Part shown: in pieces, positions 1-7,282 of the stretch
Layout: each line of letters opens with the position of its first letter
How positions within the stretch are numbered: the first letter of the stretch is position 1
Source: an uncultured Vampirovibrio sp.
GTDB lineage: Bacteria > Cyanobacteriota > Vampirovibrionia > Gastranaerophilales > Gastranaerophilaceae
NCBI GenBank assembly: GCA_910579975.1
Contig: CAJTWU010000033.1
Location: forward strand, 1-17,845
Reading direction: 5' to 3'
Length of the DNA: 17,845 nucleotides
Notes under the pieces: model-generated
Database searches by the model: none
Told to the model about the DNA's origin: nothing
What the model saw: the letters and a program-made list of their open reading frames with translations, nothing else
Position numbers and translations under genes: made by a program

Positions 1-250
1 CTTCTTCCAATAGTTCTTCGCTGGTTTTACTGCTTGAACGCCAACGGAGTTTTCCATTGGCGTTTGTATATTGATGGGTATTTGGCGATGCGGTCAATTC
101 ATCGTCTTTTGGAACTCCTATTGTATTATACTGATAGGATAACGGCAGTTCATTATCAAACAAATCCTGTACAGTCATTCCTAAGATATCATTGCGAGAA
201 TAGATATCTCTATTCCCCAATTCAAAATTGTAGTAATTTTTGTATTTCAT
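1..250 (-). CDS. Partial paralogue of the 442-aa modular protein (N-terminal module only)
   Basis: The start codon is the ATG at 250-248, one base after the portal stop codon, with a good ribosome binding site (AAGGAG) inside the end of the portal gene. The frame stays open to position 1, so only about 83 residues are visible. They match the first 83 residues of the protein starting at 3961 at about 79 positions; I see four substitutions (R/H19, V/I46, N/H63, S/T77). The module begins MKYKNYYNFELGNRD and ends in an Arg/Ser-rich stretch leading into a glutamate-rich helix. I do not recognise the family. Tight coupling to the portal gene suggests a virion-related role, which is inference. What follows the module is outside the window. 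Confidence 0.85.
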   Translation of the reverse strand, partial: MKYKNYYNFELGNRDIYSRNDILGMTVQDLFDNELPLSYQYNTIGVPKDDELTASPNTHQYTNANGKLRWRSSSKTSEELLEE

Positions 251-251
251 A

Positions 252-2150
252 TTAACTCCTTATTCCTGCTAATAAATTTTGTAACATATCGCCGCTTGCT
301 TTGCGGTTCATAAATTGCTTCAACAAACCTAAACGTCTCTGAGAATTTTCATCACCTTCTGCTAATGTTCCTAATATTTGAATCGAATCTGATTGTTCTT
401 GAGGGAATTGTGGAAGTTCAACTCCATTAGCAGTTTGAACTTGCTCCTGTGCAAGAAAGCGTTCAGGATTATCAATACCTTTTTGTTCAAAATACCATAA
501 GAATATTTCTTCCAAATTCAAATTAAGTTTTTGTGCAAACTTGTCAACCGCTGTTACCAGCATGTCTGCTTGTTCGGATTTCAATGTTGTATTTGATGAG
601 TCTGAATATGTGTATTTATACTCTGCTTGTCTTATTTCATCATCAATCTCAATAGTTTCAGGCTGATTATCTTTGTTTACAAAAACTGTTTCAATACCTG
701 ATTTGAAATCAGCACAAAGTTTTGCTACCTTTTCTACATTTGGTAAAATAAAATCTTGATTTATTGTATCAACAAGCATTGAAAGACGAGTCATTTGTCC
801 TTGTGATTTAGTATTAATTTCTGTTGCAGTTTTAGCTCCCGTAGTCTCAACCGCACCAATCATATTTGGGAAAATACCTGACACTTCTGCCATTAGATCA
901 TTCAAAAATGAAATATCTTGTAAAAATACAGTAGGATTAAAATTCATCTGTTGAAATGCAGCTGTAGGAGTTAAATTATCACCATATTCAATAATTTTTC
1001 CTGGATATAATTCAATTTCATCATCATCAAAAAAGCCTTCCGGAGCCAAAAGTGGCGGATTTTCATTAAGAGCTTGCAAATTACAGGTTCTATTTAATAA
1101 ATCTTCCTGAAATAATGCAAGTGAAAGAACACAATACAAAGGACTTATACCCCTTTTAGTTTCAGGGTCTGTAATAAATGCACCATAAGAAAATGGATTG
1201 ATAATTCTTTCATTTTTACCAAATTCAACCAAGAATTTTCTTCCAATAATAACTGCATGCCAGTTTTTAAGAACTTTACCATCCGGTAATTTTAAATCAC
1301 CCCAATGTTCTAAAACTTCAATCGTTGAACCTTTTACAATTTCATCTTCAATAGAATTTGTTTTCTGAGAGTTGCCAACAAAAGAAATAATTGCTTCTTT
1401 TTGTTCATCATTCAGTTCATAATACTGGTTATTGATAATATCACCCGGTGTTTTGTAACTTCTATAAATCTTTGGGCAATTATCCCAATTATCGACCTGA
1501 GAAGTATCAAAAACCAAATCAGCAGGATTTACAGGATAAATAAAAGGATTATCATAAATCTTTTTAGTATCAACCCAGAAATTTTTACCTTGTTTTATAG
1601 CTTCCATAATTTTAGGAAGTTTTGTAAAATCTTGAGAAAAAATATTCTGAAATACCTCAATAGGACGACGATATTCTTCATAATTCTTTTTCCATGCTGT
1701 AAAAGAAATCAGTTCTCCAAAAAGTAAAGCGTTATCAATAACTTTGTCACAGGTTTTCTGAAAATCCATTTTTTCAAAGATGTCCACAAGCATTGCTTTT
1801 TGTTTATTTGACATGTTATTTGAGTCTCTGTTTTCACCGGATACGTCAAACATTGAATTAACATTCGCATAAGTATTTCTCCATATAAAAGCTTTTAGGG
1901 TCTGATAAAACATAAATGTTTTACACATTTTAACTTTGGCTTTCCATTTTTGTGTCTTATTGGTTAATGACTTAAAATCATTTTTAAAAAAGATTTCATT
2001 TGCTAAATCAGAAGCCATTTTCAAATTGGACACCCTTTTTGAATTAAGTTCCACAAAGGTTGAAGAAATGTCTTTGACCAATTTTACCTCTTCTTCTTTC
2101 GTTAACTTTTTTGTTGAACTATCTTTTTCAATAATGTACTCAAATGACAT
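252..2150 (-). CDS. Phage portal protein (podovirus-like head-tail connector)
   Basis: This 632-residue protein is best read as the dodecameric portal through which a tailed phage packages and ejects DNA. The length is at the upper end for short-tailed phage portals. Portal-like traits are an acidic/helical N-terminus, a mixed alpha/beta core with aromatic-rich strands (about 190-310), the segment GISPLYCVLSLALFQEDLLN (about 334-353) followed by NPPLLAPEGF (about 364-373), and a helical Ala/Thr/Gln-rich stem segment, KTATEINTKSQGQM (about 440-453). The upstream in-frame start at 2171 is TTG and lacks a good ribosome binding site. The ATG at 2150 is preceded by AAGGAATTTTAT and is preferred. 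Next upstream is the holin-like gene with a terminator between; the paralogue at 250 follows after one base. The call rests on pattern recognition without a search; exact subfamily is uncertain. Confidence 0.75.
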   Translation of the reverse strand: MSFEYIIEKDSSTKKLTKEEEVKLVKDISSTFVELNSKRVSNLKMASDLANEIFFKNDFKSLTNKTQKWKAKVKMCKTFMFYQTLKAFIWRNTYANVNSMFDVSGENRDSNNMSNKQKAMLVDIFEKMDFQKTCDKVIDNALLFGELISFTAWKKNYEEYRRPIEVFQNIFSQDFTKLPKIMEAIKQGKNFWVDTKKIYDNPFIYPVNPADLVFDTSQVDNWDNCPKIYRSYKTPGDIINNQYYELNDEQKEAIISFVGNSQKTNSIEDEIVKGSTIEVLEHWGDLKLPDGKVLKNWHAVIIGRKFLVEFGKNERIINPFSYGAFITDPETKRGISPLYCVLSLALFQEDLLNRTCNLQALNENPPLLAPEGFFDDDEIELYPGKIIEYGDNLTPTAAFQQMNFNPTVFLQDISFLNDLMAEVSGIFPNMIGAVETTGAKTATEINTKSQGQMTRLSMLVDTINQDFILPNVEKVAKLCADFKSGIETVFVNKDNQPETIEIDDEIRQAEYKYTYSDSSNTTLKSEQADMLVTAVDKFAQKLNLNLEEIFLWYFEQKGIDNPERFLAQEQVQTANGVELPQFPQEQSDSIQILGTLAEGDENSQRRLGLLKQFMNRKASGDMLQNLLAGIRS

Positions 2151-2198
2151 ATAAAATTCCTTTCCGGGCAAAGCCCTGTTTTATTTTTTCACAACACA

Positions 2199-2224
2199 AA
2201 ACCGCACCCAGTTAGGTGCGGTTT
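2199..2224 (-). terminator. Terminator after the holin-like gene
   Basis: A perfect 10-bp inverted repeat, AAACCGCACC/GGTGCGGTTT, with a six-base loop lies 15 bases after the stop of the 123-aa membrane protein gene. On the minus strand it runs into a moderately U-rich stretch. A second, smaller GGGC-AAA-GCCC hairpin (about 2166-2176) followed by a T-rich run faces the plus strand. The portal gene therefore probably has its own promoter or relies on readthrough. Confidence 0.7.
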
Positions 2225-2239
2225 AATTTGAATTATAAT

Positions 2240-2611
2240 TTATTTTCTTTTTTTCTTTTTCTTCTTGGATTTCTTTTTGTACAGGCTTGTATTTGCAGAA
2301 TTGACTTGTTTCTTTTTTTTAAAATAACTGAATATATCTGATAAAGAAAAGTAACTTGGCATAATAAATAACAAGAATAGCAAAAAATAACCTATCAAAA
2401 GTAATAGTGTTGATATCCAGTCAGGATGAAAATCCAATCCAACTTTACTAGAAATGTATTCTGCCATTGTCGCTTCTAATTTTGGTTGATACCTTAACCC
2501 ATGCAAAAACGCGAACAAAAAAGTAACTATCCAACAAATTAAGAATTGAATGCTAAATATATATTTATTATCCTTATAGATATTTTTTAATGTTTTAACA
2601 AGTTTGTTCAT
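2240..2611 (-). CDS. Small two-TM membrane protein with polylysine tail (holin-like)
   Basis: The 123-residue protein has a basic N-terminus, a first hydrophobic segment at about 19-38, a polar loop of about 25 residues, a second hydrophobic segment at about 66-86, and a C-terminal tail of almost pure lysine (KKKSKKKKKKRK). Two TM helices plus a highly charged basic tail are the usual layout of class II phage holins, and its place just before a portal gene fits a phage gene. No sequence family was recognised, so holin is an inference from topology and context; a virion or other membrane protein is possible. There is no Shine-Dalgarno sequence. Instead a near-consensus promoter ends seven bases before the ATG. 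Confidence 0.6.
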   Translation of the reverse strand: MNKLVKTLKNIYKDNKYIFSIQFLICWIVTFLFAFLHGLRYQPKLEATMAEYISSKVGLDFHPDWISTLLLLIGYFLLFLLFIMPSYFSLSDIFSYFKKKKQVNSANTSLYKKKSKKKKKKRK

Positions 2612-2647
2612 AAATAATATTATAAAAGGAATTTACCATTTTCGCAA
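2612..2647 (-). promoter_or_regulatory. Near-consensus sigma-70-type promoter giving a (nearly) leaderless mRNA
   Basis: On the minus strand TTGCGA (2647-2642), a 17-base spacer and a perfect TATAAT (2624-2619) are followed by seven bases and then the ATG of the holin-like gene. The expected transcription start falls on or within a base or so of the A of ATG. The -35 box lies inside the last codons of the 442-aa gene. Confidence 0.6.
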
Positions 2648-3961
2648 TTTTGCTTTTTTTAACCATTCTATCCATTCTTTATCGCGTAGTTGATAGCTAG
2701 GTCTTGGTTTTGGTGTTTTATACTTGACGGTTCCATCTACATAATCATCGTAGTATTGTAATAATTTATTTTGCATTCTGCGTTTTTGATATTTAGAAAG
2801 ATTATCAAAATTATCAACATCTTTTAATTCATTAGCTCTTTTCTTCTTGTTACTCCATATATAACCTAAAGACATTGCATTTTGCTTCATTCCGTTACCA
2901 ATTTTTGGCAAAAACTCATTAATGTCCTCACCTGTAACCATTGAATCACCAATCGCACCGATTGGAGCAGAAACAACACCTTCTGCTACATTTTTTACAA
3001 CATCATTAACAACCTTCTTCCCTATTTTTGGCATCAACTTCTTCGCAATCGGAGCCATTACTTTGGTTAAACCTCCAACTGCTTTTGCCCCAATTGTTCC
3101 TGGAATAAAATACGAACCTACTTCAAGAGTTGCACCACCAAGAATCCTTGCCATATTTTTTCTATGTTCTTTGTCAATTTCTTTATTACGAGCATCTGTA
3201 AGCTCTTTTATTTTTGCAACCTTCTCTTCTGTTGATAAAGATGTATCATTTTGAATTAAATCATAAGGATTTACAACTTCTTCTACGGATCCTTTTATTA
3301 AAGTTTTATCATTATAATCATTTGCTAATACTTCATCATTGTTAGTTTGTGGTATTAAATCTGATTTTAAATAATCATTTAAGTCGTCCCAAAGTTCTTC
3401 TTCTTGAGAAACTGGCAGATTTTCTTCATAATAATCTGGTTCTTCCATTGATAAATGCTGTTGAGACGAATTTGATTTAATTGCATTTAAAACAGGAGAA
3501 AACGCATTATCATTTTGTTTTCTATTCTGCAATATACTTTTAAAGTTCTGCATTGTATTCGGGTCCACAAGCGGCTCACTTTCCAACATCGGGGACTCTA
3601 CAACTTGTTTAGGTGCAGTAACTCCTTGCGAAATTGGATTGTCCACAAAACCAGAAAGCTGGCTTTGTGAATTTGCAGCCTGTGCTTCCTGTTCTGCCCT
3701 GCGTTGGCGCTCTTCCTCCAGAAGTTCTTCTGTAGTTTTACTGCTTGAACGCCAACGCAGTTTTCCATTTGCGTGCGTGTATTGATGTGTATTTGGCGAC
3801 GCAGTTAATTCGTCGTCTTTTGGTATTCCTATTGTATTATACTGATAGGATAACGGAAGTTCATTATCAAACAAATCTTGTACCGTCATTCCCAATATAT
3901 CATTGTGAGAATAAATATCTCGATTACCTAATTCAAAATTGTAATAATTTTTGTATTTCAT
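2633..3961 (-). CDS. 442-aa modular protein with duplicated N-terminal module and hydrophobic Gly/Ala region
   Basis: The start at 3961 has a good ribosome binding site (AAAGGATAGAAA) and matches the start of the paralogue at 250. The protein has four visible parts. Residues 1-83 form the conserved module shared with the paralogue. Residues 84-240 are low-complexity, rich in Q, S, N and E, and probably disordered. Residues 241-272 form a charged helix with possible coiled coil. Residues 273-365 are a Gly/Ala/Val-rich amphipathic or membrane-active region (GGATLEVGSYFIPGTIGAKA and similar). The tail (370-442) is strongly basic and Trp/Tyr-rich, with YYDDYVDG at 403-410. Such layouts occur in phage ejection proteins and in toxins carrying a delivery domain. 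I recognise no catalytic motif and claim neither. It is divergent to the 936-aa gene across 76 bases. Confidence 0.7.
   Translation of the reverse strand: MKYKNYYNFELGNRDIYSHNDILGMTVQDLFDNELPLSYQYNTIGIPKDDELTASPNTHQYTHANGKLRWRSSSKTTEELLEEERQRRAEQEAQAANSQSQLSGFVDNPISQGVTAPKQVVESPMLESEPLVDPNTMQNFKSILQNRKQNDNAFSPVLNAIKSNSSQQHLSMEEPDYYEENLPVSQEEELWDDLNDYLKSDLIPQTNNDEVLANDYNDKTLIKGSVEEVVNPYDLIQNDTSLSTEEKVAKIKELTDARNKEIDKEHRKNMARILGGATLEVGSYFIPGTIGAKAVGGLTKVMAPIAKKLMPKIGKKVVNDVVKNVAEGVVSAPIGAIGDSMVTGEDINEFLPKIGNGMKQNAMSLGYIWSNKKKRANELKDVDNFDNLSKYQKRRMQNKLLQYYDDYVDGTVKYKTPKPRPSYQLRDKEWIEWLKKAKLRKW
3712..3961 (-). repeat. Direct repeat of positions 1-250 (duplicated 5' gene module)
   Basis: Positions 3712-3961 align without gaps to 1-250. 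By hand count I find about 29 differences in 250 bases (about 88% identity), of which only about four change the protein. The similarity covers the coding start exactly; the sequences upstream of the two ATGs differ (portal 3' end versus intergenic). The copies flank the holin-like and portal genes at 3.7 kb spacing. Confidence 0.85.
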
Positions 3962-4037
3962 TTTCTATCCTTTCTTTTATAACTAACAAATTTTATTTTT
4001 AGCGATTTTAATATATTCATAAAGAAGGAATTAATTT
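3962..4037. promoter_or_regulatory. Divergent intergenic region with promoters for both directions
   Basis: Only 76 bases separate the divergent 442-aa and 936-aa genes, so both promoters must lie here or inside the genes. The stretch is almost entirely A+T. On the plus strand a TATATT (about 4012-4017) sits before the AAGGAATTAATTT ribosome binding site of the 936-aa gene. On the minus strand TTGTTA and TTATAAA elements precede the AAAGGATAG site. Neither -35/-10 pair is well spaced, so exact promoter assignment is weak. Confidence 0.35.
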
Positions 4038-6848
4038 ATGAGAATACAACAAATCACTATTTTACCAAAATATAACTACAACGAACAAACACCGGTTAGC
4101 ATACCTTTTGAAGCAAGAGTTGACAAAGGTCTTACACGATTTTATGAAACAAATGCCGCAAGAATGCCAAAAACTGTTAAATCATATATTGAAACAATTT
4201 CTGATAAAGCTCTGCAAACTCCTATTAATGCACAAAAAAATGCATTTGCCGGATTAATCGGATTGACAAGTGTTGCTGCAGTTCAACAAGCATTTCCTGA
4301 AGAAGAATTATTTTCAGAACTGAAAGAAGCTGATGAAAGCAAAGCGACAAGAGGTTTACTTGGTATTTATAGAGAAAATAAAGAACTATTAAATGTTTGT
4401 GAACAAGGAATTTTAAATAATAACGAAAACTTCACCATTTGGCTTCTCAAAAAAATCTTTATTGAAAGTAAAACTCTGGATGAAATTAATCAGGATCTGG
4501 AACAAGAGATAAATCCGGAATTTAAATCAATGTATAGTGAAAAAGAAAATGGTCAACTAATCCACTCAAGCACTATAAAAGCCCTGGGAATTAAACTCCC
4601 TGAATTTGAATATATGCAATCATTGAGATACACTCGGCTTGGATATTCTGATATAATTGGTGAAAAGATTTCCATAGCAAATCGAAACTTCTGGGACTCA
4701 ATGCCTCTAGAAGAACGTACTGCACGCAACAAAAAAAGTGTAGAACGTTTTGAAACATGGTGGAATTCCATGAGCCGAAGCGAAAAATTAGATTTAATTG
4801 CTGAACAAGCAACAGAATTGGAAATGCTTGAAAAATTCAATCAATCTAATATCGATAAAATACGCAAACCCAAATCAACATCAAAAACTGAACCAACAAT
4901 ACCAAAAGAAAAACATGAGAAAATTTCAACAAGCCTTAGCAGAGACGATTTATTTAAAATCTGGGCTGGTAATAATCTCAAACTCTTTATAGAAAGCTTA
5001 ACTGAATATGATAAGCGTAGAATTGATATGAAACGCGAACAGAAACGTGCTGAATGGTGGAATTCAATGTCCGCCCAAGAACGTACTGAATATATTAACG
5101 GCTTGAAAGCAGCATCAGAACCCATTCGTTACGCAATGATTGAGGCTTGGAATAAAAACCCCGATATATTAGCTGCTCTTTCAATTGCTATGAAAAAAGG
5201 GCATGTAGAAAAACCTGTTGATGCAATTTATGGTTCAGAGCAATTCAATGAGCATTTATCTCAAATTATGACTGATTTTTGGACAAATAACCCTGATTTT
5301 GCTGAACGATGGGGAATTGCTATTCATGAAGCTCATGAAAAAGTTAAAAATGCAGTTGATAATGGTAGATTTGAAACTTTAAAAAACGATATTATGAAGG
5401 CTCGTGCAAAAAGAGAAAAAGAAGTTAACGAACAGGTTAAAAATCATAAAGAATTATTTACAGAAGAAGAATATAATAATTTTCCTGAATATCTGAAAAC
5501 TTTCATAAATGCTTATATAAATCAAGCAGGATTGGATATTAAGCTTCTTCCACTTCAATATATGAGAGATTTCTTTAATACAGCATTAATAGATTTAACA
5601 GAAGAACAGATTATATCTTGGACTAAAGCTCTTAAGCAAGAATCAATGTACACTGAAGATTATATAAATATTAATAAAATTAATGATACAGAACGACCAA
5701 CCGCTGCAAGAATGAATAGAGCATTAGAAGCTGCTCTTGCTGATATTTTGTATGATTGTACAGAAGATGCAAAAGTTTATTTAATGTCTCAAGCAGATTG
5801 CAAAATGGCATTAAGCCAAATACAAAAAGGTTATCCATTTATTGCAGTTGGCTCTCTTAAATTGCAAAAAGAGATTAATATGCCTATTAAAAATAGAAAT
5901 ATTGATCCGAATAGGATTGCGAAGCTTTATAAACAATATAAAGAAGAAGTAACTTACGAAGAAGCAGAATGTATTGTTGAACAGTATTTTAAATTTGATA
6001 CTTTACAATTTGCAAACGCTTCTGAATATGAAAACACTAAAGAAGAACTAATTAACTACATCAGACTTTATGGTCGTAGCTGCGAAATTCTTTTCGATTT
6101 AAAAAATCCTCATTCATTATCAGCAAAAGTAGCATTTGCACAAAAACTTATGTACAATATGCCTGATAATATTCCTACAGAAAAAATAGAATTACTTACA
6201 AAAACCAGACAAGATTTTGAAAGAGAAAACAAAATTTTACATATTAATAATAGACTAAAAAGCAAATATAACTTCTTACCTGAAAGTTTATTTGAAACAT
6301 TTATTATAGAAGTCAACAGACTATTAAGAAATTGCCTTGATATTAACATTAAAGATTTTGAAGAAGCATTTTGTCAACGTATAAAATCCTCAAAAGAACC
6401 TATCGCAAAAACAATCCATATTGATAGAAAATTCCTTACTGAATTCAACCAATTTGCTTACTTAAGCATTGAACAAACTCTTGCCGATGCAATTTATAAA
6501 GCTACAGGCGAAGCAAAAGTTTATGCTTTAACACTGGAAGAATTGCTTGAAACTTTAGAAACAATAAATACAATAAAAAAATATCGAAATGAAAAAATAG
6601 AAATAGAGTCTTTAATATTAGGAGAAAAGTTTACCATTCAGCCAAGATTGAGACCAAATATTTATCATAGTGAAAGCCAGAGCCGTGAATATAATGATGA
6701 AATCATAAATTATTATTTCGACAATTTGTATAAAAATAAACCTCTTGATACAACAGAAGTTTTATATATATTAAATCCGGAAGAAAATGAACCAGAAATA
6801 GATAAATATACAAAGATAAGAATTGAAAATTCTAAGATATTTGCTTAG
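4038..6848 (+). CDS. 936-aa repeat-containing helical protein of unknown function
   Basis: I do not recognise the family. The start has a good ribosome binding site (AAGGAATTAATTT). The protein is long, charged and mostly helical, with no convincing signal peptide or TM helix. Near the N-terminus are a compact segment, KGLTRFYETNAARMPKTVKS (about 30-49), and a hydrophobic patch (about 69-83). A tryptophan motif recurs three times: FWDSMPLEER at 218-227, WWNSMSRSEK at 241-250 and WWNSMSAQER at 340-349. The C-terminal half contains a diverged internal duplication; the clearest pair is LADILYDCTEDAKVY (567-581) and LADAIYKATGEAKVY (815-829). It is the only plus-strand gene in the phage-like block and overlaps the 3' end of the GNAT-like gene by 17 bases. 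Cargo or moron gene, effector or structural protein are all possible. Confidence 0.75.
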   Translation: MRIQQITILPKYNYNEQTPVSIPFEARVDKGLTRFYETNAARMPKTVKSYIETISDKALQTPINAQKNAFAGLIGLTSVAAVQQAFPEEELFSELKEADESKATRGLLGIYRENKELLNVCEQGILNNNENFTIWLLKKIFIESKTLDEINQDLEQEINPEFKSMYSEKENGQLIHSSTIKALGIKLPEFEYMQSLRYTRLGYSDIIGEKISIANRNFWDSMPLEERTARNKKSVERFETWWNSMSRSEKLDLIAEQATELEMLEKFNQSNIDKIRKPKSTSKTEPTIPKEKHEKISTSLSRDDLFKIWAGNNLKLFIESLTEYDKRRIDMKREQKRAEWWNSMSAQERTEYINGLKAASEPIRYAMIEAWNKNPDILAALSIAMKKGHVEKPVDAIYGSEQFNEHLSQIMTDFWTNNPDFAERWGIAIHEAHEKVKNAVDNGRFETLKNDIMKARAKREKEVNEQVKNHKELFTEEEYNNFPEYLKTFINAYINQAGLDIKLLPLQYMRDFFNTALIDLTEEQIISWTKALKQESMYTEDYININKINDTERPTAARMNRALEAALADILYDCTEDAKVYLMSQADCKMALSQIQKGYPFIAVGSLKLQKEINMPIKNRNIDPNRIAKLYKQYKEEVTYEEAECIVEQYFKFDTLQFANASEYENTKEELINYIRLYGRSCEILFDLKNPHSLSAKVAFAQKLMYNMPDNIPTEKIELLTKTRQDFERENKILHINNRLKSKYNFLPESLFETFIIEVNRLLRNCLDINIKDFEEAFCQRIKSSKEPIAKTIHIDRKFLTEFNQFAYLSIEQTLADAIYKATGEAKVYALTLEELLETLETINTIKKYRNEKIEIESLILGEKFTIQPRLRPNIYHSESQSREYNDEIINYYFDNLYKNKPLDTTEVLYILNPEENEPEIDKYTKIRIENSKIFA

Positions 6849-7224
6849 ACTCATAGACAAAAAGATTATCTTTAACACGTTTAAAACCACATTTTAATAA
6901 ACAAAATGCAGAAGCTCGATTTTGAGCTTCTGCATAAATATTGCAGGTAAACCATGAAAGTGAAAGGAGTAAACAACGCATATTTAGAATATGACCTTTA
7001 GGCTTTGCAAACCCGTTTAGAAAAAGCATATTATTATCTAAAAAATAATATATTGCACCTAATAGCACATTATCATTAATAAACATATAAAATAAAGTAT
7101 TGTCTCTGATAAACTCAAAAGTATTTGTATCACAAATTTTATTCTGATTTTTTTCATATAAAGTTTTTAACTCGTCCTCAAACTTTTTAAAATCAGGATT
7201 TGTAGGAATAAGAACTTTAATCAT
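6832..7224 (-). CDS. Small GNAT-like protein
   Basis: A 130-residue protein starting MIKVLIPTN at 7224, preceded by a strong GGAGG site. An in-frame upstream start at 7296 would run through a terminator hairpin and is rejected. The fold pattern resembles GNAT acyltransferases: N-terminal alpha/beta part, a strand pair around 54-75 (TLFYMFINDN, LLGAIYYFLDNNMLFLNGFA) and, near the C-terminus, the NRASAFCLLKCGFKR segment that matches GNAT motif B, where a small residue-rich helix leads into a GF turn and a final strand. The canonical acetyl-CoA loop (Q/RxxGxG/A) is not clear, so it may be catalytically weak or structural; phage virion proteins of T7 gp13 type are also GNAT-like. Its stop overlaps the convergent 936-aa gene by 17 bases. 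Confidence 0.55.
   Translation of the reverse strand: MIKVLIPTNPDFKKFEDELKTLYEKNQNKICDTNTFEFIRDNTLFYMFINDNVLLGAIYYFLDNNMLFLNGFAKPKGHILNMRCLLLSLSWFTCNIYAEAQNRASAFCLLKCGFKRVKDNLFVYESKQIS
6906..6935. repeat. Perfect 12-bp inverted repeat inside the GNAT-like gene
   Basis: ATGCAGAAGCTC (6906-6917) and GAGCTTCTGCAT (6924-6935) form a perfect stem with a GATTTT loop. It lies about 60 bases beyond the stop codon of the plus-strand 936-aa gene, so it could act as a 3' stabiliser or inefficient terminator for that transcript. There is no T-run after it on either strand. Confidence 0.55.
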
Positions 7225-7240
7225 AAAACCTCCATGGAAA

Positions 7241-7267
7241 AGCGGTGGTGCTGATAGCACCACCGCT
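7241..7267 (-). terminator. Hairpin terminator after the M48 peptidase gene
   Basis: A perfect 12-bp stem, AGCGGTGGTGCT/AGCACCACCGCT, with a three-base loop begins 16 bases after the peptidase stop codon. On the minus strand it ends in TTTTCC, so it is a strong hairpin with a short U-run. The ribosome binding site of the GNAT-like gene starts ten bases later, so this may attenuate rather than fully end transcription. Confidence 0.7.
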
Positions 7268-7282
7268 GTAAAATAAAAAAAT

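Noticed and set aside
2151..2171. Longer start for the portal protein
   Set aside because: That start codon is TTG with no clear ribosome binding site; the ATG at 2150 has AAGGAATTTTAT.
1..3961. Diversity-generating retroelement (template/variable repeat pair)
   Set aside because: Differences between the two 250-base copies are not adenine-specific, mostly synonymous, and no reverse transcriptase is present.
3745..4002. Plus-strand 85-residue open frame similar to the one at 34-255
   Set aside because: Both are antisense shadows of the duplicated coding module, which is why they resemble each other.
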